Below are positions 55,416-63,776 of a DNA stretch of 64,000 nt, in pieces; the first letter of the stretch is position 1; every line of letters starts with the position of its first letter. Below the pieces are notes generated by a model. It was not told the origin of the DNA. It searched no databases and was given only the letters and a program-made list of their open reading frames with translations. Position numbers and translations under genes: made by a program. Origin of the DNA: Roseiarcus sp963741405. Its GTDB lineage: Bacteria > Pseudomonadota > Alphaproteobacteria > Rhizobiales > Beijerinckiaceae. Where the stretch lies: contig CAVUHX010000039.1 of assembly GCA_963741405.1 (NCBI GenBank), positions 310,001 through 374,000 on the forward strand, given 5' to 3'.

Positions 55416-55424
55416 GGGGTCGGC

Positions 55425-55545
55425 TCGTGCTTCGAGACGCCCGCTTTGCGGGCCCCTCAGGATGAGGCGGGAAGATGGGGCTGTAGCACAAAGGCCCTCA
55501 CCCTGAGGAGCCGCCAACGGCGGCGTCTCGAAGGACGAAGGGCGC
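55425..55545. repeat. Dispersed intergenic palindrome cluster
   Basis: This stretch has CTTCGAGACGC on one side and GCGTCTCGAAG on the other. Between them are CCTCAGGATGAGG and CCTCACCCTGAGG boxes. The same CCTCATCCTGAGG word occurs at 61481-61493. It has the look of the RPE/REP-type elements common in Hyphomicrobiales. Confidence 0.7.
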
Positions 55546-56076
55546 CTATTTCTGCGAGGCGGGCAGGGCGTTGTAGATGTCCGGAGGCAGCACGGCCGAC
55601 ACTGAAATCGGGACCTTGTCCGACGATTTGTAGCTCTGCACCTTGTTGTTCACCGGCTTGACGCTCTGAAGAAAAGCGGCAATGGCGGACGCGTCCTCGT
55701 CCGACAATTTGGAAAAGGACGCCCAGGGCATCACGCCGCTGAGTTCGCTTCCGTCCGGCCGCTTGCCCTTGCGGATGGCCGTGACGATCTGCTCGGCGGT
55801 CCATTGGCCGAGCCCGGTCTCCTTGTCGGGGGTCAGGTTCTGCCCGACGAACACGCCTTGGGTCGGAATCGAAAAGCCGACGTCCGATCCGCCGAGGTAG
55901 CGGTTCATGTCGGGGGAGCCGAGCATGCCCCCCGGCGTATGGCAGTCCGAGCAGCCGGTGATGCCGACGAGATAGCGCCCGCGCGCGACCTGCGCTTCGT
56001 CGGCCGTCGCCGGCGCGATGTAGCAAAGCGCGATCGCCAGCGCAGCGAAGCTTTTTACGTCGGTTGTCCAGTTCAT
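55546..56076 (-). CDS. Monoheme cytochrome c
   Basis: 176 residues with a signal peptide (SFAALAIALCYIAPATA) and one haem site, CSDCH at 42-46 (GRYLVGITGCSDCHTPGG). The later MPWASFSKLSDEDASAIAAFLQSV supplies the Met ligand region. This matches the small cytochromes that accompany alcohol/aldehyde oxidoreductases and diheme relatives such as that at 62.8 kb. AGGGAGGGA precedes the ATG. No partner oxidoreductase is adjacent. Confidence 0.88.
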   Translation of the reverse strand: MNWTTDVKSFAALAIALCYIAPATADEAQVARGRYLVGITGCSDCHTPGGMLGSPDMNRYLGGSDVGFSIPTQGVFVGQNLTPDKETGLGQWTAEQIVTAIRKGKRPDGSELSGVMPWASFSKLSDEDASAIAAFLQSVKPVNNKVQSYKSSDKVPISVSAVLPPDIYNALPASQK

Positions 56077-56105
56077 CGTTCCCTCCCTGTTTGGGACGCC
56101 TGATC

Positions 56106-56849
56106 TCAGTCTGCCCCGGAAATGACGATTCCCTTCAGGTGATCGGGGACCCGCCAGTGCTGCGACGGATCCGGCCTGTGGGCCACCGGCGCGACCTCGC
56201 CCCGCCAGGCGGCCCCGACCATCTGCGCGGTCTGATAGGCGATCACGTTCCAGCCCATCGCCTCGAGCGCGCGGAAACCCTTGGCCACATGGGGCGACAC
56301 CAGATCGTGGAACAGGACCATCGCAGTCGGCTCGAGATAGGGAGCGAGCGCGAGCGCGTCGCGCGTCGGCGCCTCGCCGTCGTGGTCGCCATCGATGAAG
56401 GCGAACGACCACCGAACGCCGGATTGCCCAAGGCGTTCGACCGCCGCCGGGCTCACCTCCGGCACGAGGATCGCCGTCTCGCCTCCGCCGGCGGCGCGCG
56501 CCACCTCCTCGATCTCGGCCCGCCAGACCGGGTCGGCGAGCAGCGGTTCGACGACATGCAGGCTTCCCAGCCCCGAGGCGATCAGGTGGGCGGTCGACCA
56601 GCCCCGCCAGGCGCCGATTTCGATTCCCTTGCGGCCGGCGAACAGCCGGGCGTTGCCGTGGAGCACGGCCGCCTCGTCGCGATTGATGAAGCCGACGATC
56701 GGATTGCGCCGGTCGACCCGGAACGGGTGATCGATCTCTCGCCGCAGCCAGGGCCAGGTGGAGACGCCCTTGTCGGCCACAATCATGTTCGGGAACAGAT
56801 GATCGAGGCCCGGAAGGTCGAGATTGCTGGAAACGTAATCCTTCGCCAT
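56106..56849 (-). CDS. Class I SAM-dependent methyltransferase (Methyltransf_24 type)
   Basis: 247 residues. KGIEIGAWRGWSTAHLIASGL is the SAM-binding first motif, followed by the acidic second strand LHVVEP, and by FAFIDGDHDGEAPTRDALAL and MVLFHDLVSP, which are typical of the Methyltransf_24 family. Substrate unknown; relatives act on sugars and polyketides. It lies 29 bp upstream of the monoheme cytochrome gene on the same strand. Confidence 0.8.
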   Translation of the reverse strand: MAKDYVSSNLDLPGLDHLFPNMIVADKGVSTWPWLRREIDHPFRVDRRNPIVGFINRDEAAVLHGNARLFAGRKGIEIGAWRGWSTAHLIASGLGSLHVVEPLLADPVWRAEIEEVARAAGGGETAILVPEVSPAAVERLGQSGVRWSFAFIDGDHDGEAPTRDALALAPYLEPTAMVLFHDLVSPHVAKGFRALEAMGWNVIAYQTAQMVGAAWRGEVAPVAHRPDPSQHWRVPDHLKGIVISGAD

Positions 56850-57181
56850 CCCTCAGGTCCCGCAGAGAAACGCGGATGATGCGGCTCTCCTTCGCGGATC
56901 GCACGTCCGCGAGTCCCAGGTCAAGCCTGCCTGCTATGGCGCATCGGCATCGAATTCGGGCGACAGTTTGACCCGGGCGTCAGTCGACACTAAATCTATG
57001 CGGTCAACGAGCACAAGTGGCGGCCAATGCGGCGGTTTTGCAGGGTGAGGCGTGCGGGCGGGGCGAATTCGGATTTGCCCGCGCAAATGGCCACGAATAG
57101 AACCGGGTGTTCGGGCGTTATCAGACGCGGGCCGGACGCCTCTCGGGAACCGTCGCACCGCCGGCACGGTTGGTTCGCCAA
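56850..57181. other. Divergent intergenic region upstream of the ABC ATPase gene
   Basis: About 330 bp without a gene; it must contain promoters for the methyltransferase and the ABC ATPase/permease pair. No clear operator was seen. Confidence 0.5.
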
Positions 57182-58006
57182 ATGACCAAGATTGCGACGT
57201 TTCCAACCGCGGGAGGGACCGCTTCTTCCAAGGCGAGCGCGACGCCGCTGGTCACGTTCCGAGGAGTCGACAAGGTTTTCGCCAACAAGGTGATGGCCTT
57301 GTCTGGACTCGACCTCGAAATTCGCACCGGGGAGTTTCTCGCCCTGCTGGGCCCTTCGGGCTGCGGCAAGTCGACGGTTCTCCGACTTCTGACCGGCCTC
57401 GCGGGGCCGACGAAGGGCGAGATCGTGTGGAGCTGCGAACGCCCCGAATTCGGCTTCGTGTTTCAGGAGCCGACGCTGATGCCCTGGTCGGACGTGTTTT
57501 CCAACGTCTGGCTGCCGCTCCGTCTGGCGGGGGTGTCGAAGGAGAAGTCGAGGCCGCGCATCGAGGAAGCGCTGGCCCAGGTCGGGCTGTCCGGCTTCAC
57601 CTCGTCCTATCCCCGGCAATTGTCGGGCGGAATGAAGATGCGCGTTTCGATCGCCCGCGCGCTGGTGACGCGCCCGGCGGTTCTCCTGATGGACGAACCC
57701 TTCGCCGCGCTCGACGAAATTACCCGCCTCAAGCTCAACGACGACCTTGCGGAGCTGCAGTCCTCCCTCGGCGCCACGGTCGTGTTCGTGACGCACTCGG
57801 TGTTCGAGAGCGTCTATCTCTCGGATCGGATCGTCGTGATGGCCGCCCGGCCGGGACGCGCGGTCGCGGAGATCAATGTCGAGGCGCCGCCCATCCGGCA
57901 CGAGGGGTTTCGGCTGACGGCGGCCTACGCCGAGGCGTGTCGCCGCGCGTCCGCCGCCTTGCATCTGGCGATGGGCGAAGAGCCGCCGAGCGAGCTTTCC
58001 GAATGA
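57182..58006 (+). CDS. ABC transporter ATPase, nitrate/sulfonate/pyrimidine type
   Basis: 274 residues of the SsuB/TauB/NrtD family: Walker A GPSGCGKST, Q-loop FVFQEPTLMPW, signature LSGGMKMRVSIARAL, Walker B LLMDEPFAALDE, and switch His in VTHSVFES. It powers the permease encoded next, whose ATG overlaps this stop (ATGA). ATG 57182 is the first that fits the family; the frame upstream is basic and unconserved. Confidence 0.92.
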   Translation: MTKIATFPTAGGTASSKASATPLVTFRGVDKVFANKVMALSGLDLEIRTGEFLALLGPSGCGKSTVLRLLTGLAGPTKGEIVWSCERPEFGFVFQEPTLMPWSDVFSNVWLPLRLAGVSKEKSRPRIEEALAQVGLSGFTSSYPRQLSGGMKMRVSIARALVTRPAVLLMDEPFAALDEITRLKLNDDLAELQSSLGATVVFVTHSVFESVYLSDRIVVMAARPGRAVAEINVEAPPIRHEGFRLTAAYAEACRRASAALHLAMGEEPPSELSE

Positions 58007-58788
58007 CCCGCGACGACATGGTCGGCTACGCCGTCCCGGCTTTCACGCTCGGTCTCGGGCTAGTCGTCTGGGAAGGGATCGTGCGCTATTTCGCCATCCC
58101 ACCCTACCTGTTGCCGGCGCCGAGCGTCATCATCACCACGCTTTTCACCGACTGGCCGACCTTGTCGGCCTCGCTGTGGGTGACGCTGTCGATCACCTTG
58201 AAGGCTCTCCTCGCGGCGGTCGTGGGAAGCGTGACGCTGGCGATCATTTTCGCCCAGTCCCGGCTGGTCGAGCGGGCGTTCTACCCCTTCGCCGTGGCGA
58301 TGCAGGTGACCCCGATCGTCGCCATCGCGCCGCTCCTCCTGATCTATCTGACGCCGACGGTCGCGGTGCTGGTGTGCGCCTTCCTGGTCGCGTTCTTTCC
58401 GCTTCTCGCCAACACCACGCTCGGACTTTCGTCGGCCGACCACAATCTCGTCGACCTGTTCAACATGTACCGGGCGAGCCGCTTGCAGCAGTTTATGCTG
58501 CTTCGGCTGCCCTCGGCGCTGCCCTATTTCCTCGCCGGCTTGCGTATCAGCGGCGGGCTTGCGCTGATCGGCGCCATCGTGGCGGAAATCGCCGCCGGGT
58601 CGGCGGGGCAGGGTTCGGGCCTTGCTTACCGCATCGTCGAGTCGGGTTTTCGCCTCAACATTCCGAGAATGTTTGCCGCCCTCCTCTTGATCTCGGTGGC
58701 GGGCATCACAATTCATGTCTTTCTTACCGCGCTGTCGCACTGGCTCCTCTCGGAATGGCATGAGAGCGAGCGCGGGCGGGAAGCATGA
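58003..58788 (+). CDS. ABC transporter permease, SsuC/TauC type
   Basis: 261 residues with six predicted helices and the BPD_transp_1 core. The EAA-loop region is NMYRASRLQQFMLLRLPSALPYFLAGLRISGGLALIGAIVAEI. It forms the channel for the ATPase encoded upstream, with the binding protein at 54.4 kb the probable donor. Confidence 0.92.
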   Translation: MTRDDMVGYAVPAFTLGLGLVVWEGIVRYFAIPPYLLPAPSVIITTLFTDWPTLSASLWVTLSITLKALLAAVVGSVTLAIIFAQSRLVERAFYPFAVAMQVTPIVAIAPLLLIYLTPTVAVLVCAFLVAFFPLLANTTLGLSSADHNLVDLFNMYRASRLQQFMLLRLPSALPYFLAGLRISGGLALIGAIVAEIAAGSAGQGSGLAYRIVESGFRLNIPRMFAALLLISVAGITIHVFLTALSHWLLSEWHESERGREA

Positions 58789-58904
58789 TCTTTCGAAGAC
58801 GGTTTTCCGTATAAAAACAAAAATCCTCAATCCGCTTTAAAAGGCGCGGCAGTCGGGACCGCGGGGTGGGGAAGCGTGCCGAGCATTCACAAAGGCGATG
58901 CGGT

Positions 58905-59621
58905 ATGAATATCGAGTATCGGGTTGGGGCGCGGGGGGCCGTCCTTCGCAAGCTTGGCCTTGCAAGTCTCGTGAATACTTCGACTTTCGATATCGCGGCG
59001 GCCCACGCGGCGCTTGTGCGGCGTCAGGCGGTTCCCGAAAGGATCGAGACGGACGGGCTGATCGTCGATGTTCCCGCAGGCGTCTACCACCCTCTCCCGG
59101 ATTCGAGTTCCGAGTTTTTCATCCGCAACATCAAGGCGATGAACCCGAAGGCGATCCACAAGACGCTCGAGATCGGCGCCGGGTGCGGCATCATTTCGCT
59201 GTTTATCGCGGCCAACTGGACGTCGAGAACCGTCGCCACCGACATTTCTCCGATCGCGGTGAAGGCGACGCTCGAGAACGCGCGGCTGAACGGCCTGAAG
59301 CTGACGTCGTTCCAGTCCGACCTGTTCGAGAGGATCGACGAGGGGGAATTCGACCTGATCGTCTTCAATACGCCGATGATCGACAAGAACCCGGAAAACG
59401 ACATCGAGAAATACAGCCTCTGCGATCCGCATGGCCGCATCACGGAGTCCTACCTGCGGCAGGCGCGCCATCACGTGTCGAAGAACGGGCTGATCATCTT
59501 TTCGATCTGCAACAATTCCGCCTACGAGATAATGGACGGTATTGATATGTATTATTCAATCGTCGGGTTCGAGCTGGGATATAGCGGCTTCTGGCGGGCG
59601 ATCGTGGGCGCGCGCAACTGA
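58905..59621 (+). CDS. HemK/PrmC-like class I methyltransferase
   Basis: 238 residues. SAM motif LEIGAGCGIISLFIAA, second strand VATDISPIAVKATLENARLN, and FDLIVFNTPMID, an NPPY-like motif with NTPM in place. Such motifs are found in enzymes that methylate amide or amino nitrogens. Target unknown. The gene is visibly less GC-rich than its neighbours and stands alone, so it may be an acquired gene. Confidence 0.78.
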   Translation: MNIEYRVGARGAVLRKLGLASLVNTSTFDIAAAHAALVRRQAVPERIETDGLIVDVPAGVYHPLPDSSSEFFIRNIKAMNPKAIHKTLEIGAGCGIISLFIAANWTSRTVATDISPIAVKATLENARLNGLKLTSFQSDLFERIDEGEFDLIVFNTPMIDKNPENDIEKYSLCDPHGRITESYLRQARHHVSKNGLIIFSICNNSAYEIMDGIDMYYSIVGFELGYSGFWRAIVGARN

Positions 59622-59686
59622 CGCCAAGCGGGGTTCCAACATCCCGGAATCGTTGAAGCCGAACGCTAAACCGGCAGAGCGCCGGG

Positions 59687-60916
59687 TTAAACCGCCAGCC
59701 CCTCGAACGCGATGAGGCGGCACGGATCTCCCGCCGCCGCGGCTTCCGCGCGGGGCGGCCGGACGATCAGGCCGTCGGCGCGCGCCATCACCTTGACGAG
59801 CGAGGAATCCTGCAAGGCGGCCGGCGTCGCCGTCAAAACTCCCTCCGCGCCGAGGGCGAGCGAGCAACGCATGTAGTCCTGCCGGGGTCCGTTCGGCGGC
59901 AGGTCGACGGCGACGCGCCCGGGCCGGCTCGGGTCCGCGCCGGCGTCCGGTTCGCCATGCAGCGCCCGCAGCAGCGGGCGAAGGAACAGGATCGCGCAAA
60001 CCATCGACGACGTCGGGTTTCCCGGCAGGCCGAGCACGCGCATGTCCCCGAGCCGCCCGTGCATCAACGGCTTGCCCGGCCGCATGGCGATGCGCCAGAA
60101 GCCGAGTTCCATCCCTGCGGCGACGAGCGCTTTCTGCACGAGATCGTGGTCGCCGACCGAAGCCCCGCCGAGGGTCACCAGCACGTCGGCTTGCACGTCT
60201 CGGGCCCGGCGGATCGCCTGATCGAGAGCCTCCATTGTGTCGGCGGAGATGCCGAGATCGATCGCGACGCCCCCGCACGCCTCGACGAGCCCCGCCACGG
60301 CGAAATTGTTCGAGGCGACGATTTGCGAGGGGCCGAGCGTTCCGCCGGGCGCGACCAGCTCATCGCCGGTCGCGAGGATCGCGACGCGCGCGCGCTTGCG
60401 GACCGGGAGCTCGACGTGATTGGCCGCGGCGGCCAGCGCGACGTCGCGCGGCGACAGCCTGCGCCCCGCCGGAACGAGCGTCTCGCCATCGCGAAAATCG
60501 AGGCCCGCGGAGCGCAGATTGTCGCCTGCGGAGACGGCGCCCGAAACCTTGATGCGATCGCCGTCGCGTTTGACGTCCTCCTGAATGACGACGGAGTCGG
60601 CGCCTTCGGGCATCGGCGCGCCGGTGAAGATGCGAACCGCCTCGCGCGGCCCGACTGCGCCCGCGAACGCGCGCCCCGCGGCGGATTCGCCGATCACGGT
60701 CAGCGTCGCGGAAAGGACGGTGACGTCCGAAGCGCGCAAGGCGTATCCGTCCATCGCCGAATTGGGGAAGGGCGGCTGCGTGCGCAGCGCGACGAGGTCG
60801 CGCGCCAGCACACGGCCGAACGCGGCGTCGAGCGACGCGCGCGTCTCTCCGAGCGGGGTCTCGGCGGACGCGAGGACGCGCGCGAGCGCTTCCTCGACGG
60901 TGATCATGCCGCTCAT
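59687..60916 (-). CDS. moeA: Molybdopterin molybdenumtransferase MoeA
   Basis: 409 residues: ITVEEALARVL start, PFPNSAMDGYAL, ARVAILATGDELV, SNNFAVAGLV, TLGGASVGDHDLVQKAL and GLPGNPTSSMVC, the MoeA series. It inserts molybdate into adenylylated molybdopterin, the last common step of the cofactor used by AioA. ATG 60916 overlaps the moaC stop and has AAGGAGC upstream. In many relatives trpC precedes moaC; it is absent here. Confidence 0.95.
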   Translation of the reverse strand: MSGMITVEEALARVLASAETPLGETRASLDAAFGRVLARDLVALRTQPPFPNSAMDGYALRASDVTVLSATLTVIGESAAGRAFAGAVGPREAVRIFTGAPMPEGADSVVIQEDVKRDGDRIKVSGAVSAGDNLRSAGLDFRDGETLVPAGRRLSPRDVALAAAANHVELPVRKRARVAILATGDELVAPGGTLGPSQIVASNNFAVAGLVEACGGVAIDLGISADTMEALDQAIRRARDVQADVLVTLGGASVGDHDLVQKALVAAGMELGFWRIAMRPGKPLMHGRLGDMRVLGLPGNPTSSMVCAILFLRPLLRALHGEPDAGADPSRPGRVAVDLPPNGPRQDYMRCSLALGAEGVLTATPAALQDSSLVKVMARADGLIVRPPRAEAAAAGDPCRLIAFEGLAV

Positions 60917-61434
60917 GGCTCGAGCTCCTTCGCGCGCCATTCACCCGACTTGCCGCCGCGCTTCTCGACGAGGCGGATCGCTTCGATCGTCATGCCGCGG
61001 TCGATCGCCTTCGCCATGTCGTAGACCGTGAGGCAGGCGACGGCGACCGCCGTCAGGGCCTCCATCTCGACCCCGGTCGGCCCAACGCAACGCGCCTCCG
61101 CGCGGATCGCGAGGCCGGGCAAAGCCTCGTCGGGCGCGATGTCGACGGCGACCTTGCTCAACGCCAGCGGATGGCAGAGCGGGATCAGGTCCGACGTTTT
61201 TTTCGCCGCCAGGATTCCCGCGATGCGCGCCGCGCCGATCACGTCGCCCTTCTTCGCGTCTCCGGCGAGGATCGCCGCAAGCGTAGCCGCGGCCATCCGC
61301 ACGCGGCCCTCGGCGACGGCGACGCGGGTTGTCGCGTTCTTCTCCGTGACGTCGACCATCCTCGCCTCGCCCTCCGCCCCGATATGGGTGAGGCCTTCGG
61401 CGCCGTGTCCGCCGTCGTTCCGGGGAGAGACCAT
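60913..61434 (-). CDS. moaC: Cyclic pyranopterin monophosphate synthase MoaC
   Basis: 173 residues: LTHIGAEGEARMVDVTEKN, IPLCHPLALSKVAVD, RCVGPTGVEMEALTAVAVACLTVYDMAKA, the conserved MoaC block. It acts with MoaA to make cyclic pyranopterin from GTP. ATG 61434 has AAAGGG upstream. Forms a two-gene operon with moeA. Confidence 0.95.
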   Translation of the reverse strand: MVSPRNDGGHGAEGLTHIGAEGEARMVDVTEKNATTRVAVAEGRVRMAAATLAAILAGDAKKGDVIGAARIAGILAAKKTSDLIPLCHPLALSKVAVDIAPDEALPGLAIRAEARCVGPTGVEMEALTAVAVACLTVYDMAKAIDRGMTIEAIRLVEKRGGKSGEWRAKELEP

Positions 61435-61741
61435 GAGACCCTTTCGCTGCGCCTCCCAAGGTGGCGTCCCGCCGCCAAACCTCATCCTGAGGCGCCGATC
61501 GCCGCCGGCGATGGGCCTCGAAGGATGCTCGTTGGCCGCAGGCAGCGCCCTCGCCCCCTCGACAAACTCGGGGCAGGCCCTTTGAGACGCGCGCCTCGCA
61601 GACTGCTTGAGGCGTGAGGGCGCAAGTGCAAACAAGACCTGCCTGAGAGTCCCCTTCAAGCAAAATTCGCCGTGCGCGGCAATCGCGCCCGCGCTCATTG
61701 TCGGGCGCGGGAGCCACGTGTAAGGACGGGCGAATTCAATC
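61435..61741. other. Intergenic region with REP-type palindromes
   Basis: About 305 bp between moaC and the divergent glycosyltransferase gene. CCTCATCCTGAGG at 61481-61493 and GCGCCGATCGCCGCC...GGGCCTCGAAGGATG belong to the same repeat family as 55425-55545. No gene seen. Confidence 0.55.
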
Positions 61742-62836
61742 ATGGCCCGCGACCCGTCCATCGCCTATATCCTCTTGCGCAATTCGTCGTTCGGGCCGAA
61801 GGGCGCGGCGTCGGTCGAGCTCTGCGTGCGCGACCTCGTGCGCCACAGCCGCTATGCGCGCTCGACTCTCGTCGTCTGCCCCACGGTGGACGAGCCGTTC
61901 GAGGGGATCGAAATCGCCAGCGTCCCCGACTCGCATGTCGCGGGGAATCTCGGCAAGGCCTGGAGCGTGGGGCGGATGCTGCGGCGGCGCGGGGTCGACA
62001 TCGCGATTGTCGAGAACCATCTGCCCGTCGCTGCAATCGTCGCGTCGGCGGCGCGACTGCCGGTGATCCTGCACAGCCACGCTTACGAGAAGGCGGCTGG
62101 AGGCCGGTTCAAGCGCGTCGTCCGCGACGCGCAGCTTCGCCGCATTTCCGGACTGGCCTTTGTCAGCGAGGACTGCGCCAACCGCTTCCTGTCGAACTTC
62201 CCGAGCGCGAGGGGGCCGATGCGCGCGGTGCCCAACGGGCTCGACATGTCGGCATGGACCGACGCCGGTCCCAAGGAAAAGACCATCCTGTCCGTCGGCC
62301 GGGCGCTCGACGACAAGGGCCATCTGGAGGCGATGGCCGCGGTCGCCCGGCTCCTGCCGTCACGACCCGAATGGCGGGCGCGCTTCATCCTGTCGGCGAT
62401 CGACAGGGAACCAAGGACCGTGCAGGCCCTTCGCGCGGCTGCGGCAGGCATGGGCGGCCAGGTGACGATCGACACGGACCTGCCCTATGCGGAAGTCAAG
62501 GCGGCCTGGGAGAAGGCCGCGGTCGCGATCGTGCTGACGAAGACGCCCGAACCTTTCGGCCGAACGGCGCTGGAAGCGCTGGCGAGCGGAGCCGCGTTGC
62601 TCACCTCCGGCCTCGGCGGTCTCGCCGAAGTCTGCGGTCCACACGCCGAGTTCGCCAATCCCGCCGATTCCGAGGGGCTCGCGGTCCGGCTCGCTTCCCT
62701 CCTGGATCTGCCCGATCTTCGCGAGAAGCTTGCGCGAGCGGGCCGCGCCCGGGTCGCCTCGCTCTACGACATCGGCGCGGTCGCGAAGCGGATGGACGAC
62801 TTCATCGACGAGGTGCTCGGGCGAACCCGGGTCTGA
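61742..62836 (+). CDS. Glycosyltransferase family 4
   Basis: 364 residues with two Rossmann-like halves. The N-terminal GPKGAASVELCVRDLVRHSRYA is an acceptor-side Gly-rich loop; ILSVGRALDDKGHLEAM and the EX7E motif in TPEPFGRTALEALASGAALLTS mark a GT4 nucleotide-sugar site. It likely builds surface polysaccharide or lipopolysaccharide. Acceptor and sugar unknown. It overlaps the convergent diheme cytochrome gene by 35 bp. Confidence 0.88.
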   Translation: MARDPSIAYILLRNSSFGPKGAASVELCVRDLVRHSRYARSTLVVCPTVDEPFEGIEIASVPDSHVAGNLGKAWSVGRMLRRRGVDIAIVENHLPVAAIVASAARLPVILHSHAYEKAAGGRFKRVVRDAQLRRISGLAFVSEDCANRFLSNFPSARGPMRAVPNGLDMSAWTDAGPKEKTILSVGRALDDKGHLEAMAAVARLLPSRPEWRARFILSAIDREPRTVQALRAAAAGMGGQVTIDTDLPYAEVKAAWEKAAVAIVLTKTPEPFGRTALEALASGAALLTSGLGGLAEVCGPHAEFANPADSEGLAVRLASLLDLPDLREKLARAGRARVASLYDIGAVAKRMDDFIDEVLGRTRV

Positions 62837-63758
62837 ACAACCCCTCCACTGACTGTGCGGGGGCGCGATAGCTCTTGAGATCGTGGGCGATCGCCGCGAG
62901 ATCGGCTTCCGAGGCTTGCGCGAGATTGCGGACCACCGCCGCCATGGCGCTGCCGAGCACGTCGCCCGACGGGGTGAAGCCGGTCGACAGCGCGTCGGAG
63001 ATGTCGCTTTCCGACCAGTCTTTCAGGCCGCGCGCGGTGATGTCGGGCGCCTTGCCCTTGCCGTCCGGAAGCAGGCCGCCGGTCAGCCGGCGGGATTCGA
63101 TGACGCCGCCGAAAAGGTCGCGGGGCGAGTGGCACTCGGCGCAATGCCCGGGCCCTTCGACCAGATAGCGGCCGAGCGCCTCCTGATCCGTCGGATCGAC
63201 GGCAGGCGGGTCGATCTTCGGCATGTAGAGAAGCTTCCAGAAGCCGATCGCCCGACGGATCGAAAACGGGAACGGGAGCGCGTTCGGAGGCGCACGCCCG
63301 GAGACTGGCGGCGTCGTGCGCAGGAAGGCGATGAGGTCGCGCATGTCCTTGACCGACATGCGGGCGTAGGAGGTGTAGGGCAGGGCGGGGTAGAGATGCT
63401 GGCCGCCGGGCGAAACGCCCGCCATGACGGCGTCGGCGACGTCCGCCGCGCTCCAGGACCCGATCCCGTCGTTCGGATCGGGCGAGATGTTGGGCGGGTA
63501 GAACGAGCCGAACGGCGTCTTCAGCTCCATTCCGCCGCCGAGGCGCAAGGGGTCTTTCTGGCCCGGCGATATGTGGCAGGATTCGCAGCCCGCGATGAAG
63601 AAGACAGTCTTGCCGGCCTCCGCGTCGCCCGGTTGCGAGACCGCCGCCGCGATCTCCGCGGAAAGTCTGCGCGGGGCGGTCGCGAACCATGCGGCCGCGG
63701 CCCCGCCCGCGACGAGGACGGCCGCGAGGACGAGCGAGGATCCAATCCTGGCGCTCAT
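62802..63758 (-). CDS. Diheme cytochrome c
   Basis: 318 residues with an N-terminal anchor or signal (SLVLAAVLVAGGAAAAWFA) and two haem domains: CESCH at 58-62 and CAECH at 206-210. Spacers include GSFYPPNISPDPNDGIGSWS, typical of the cytochrome subunits of membrane alcohol/aldehyde dehydrogenases (the family that includes thiosulfate- and gluconate-dehydrogenase cytochromes). It lies 18 bp from the cytochrome c' gene and is likely co-transcribed with it. Its redox partner is not visible. Confidence 0.88.
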   Translation of the reverse strand: MSARIGSSLVLAAVLVAGGAAAAWFATAPRRLSAEIAAAVSQPGDAEAGKTVFFIAGCESCHISPGQKDPLRLGGGMELKTPFGSFYPPNISPDPNDGIGSWSAADVADAVMAGVSPGGQHLYPALPYTSYARMSVKDMRDLIAFLRTTPPVSGRAPPNALPFPFSIRRAIGFWKLLYMPKIDPPAVDPTDQEALGRYLVEGPGHCAECHSPRDLFGGVIESRRLTGGLLPDGKGKAPDITARGLKDWSESDISDALSTGFTPSGDVLGSAMAAVVRNLAQASEADLAAIAHDLKSYRAPAQSVEGLFRPGFARAPRR

Positions 63759-63776
63759 GAACTCTGTCGGCGGCGC

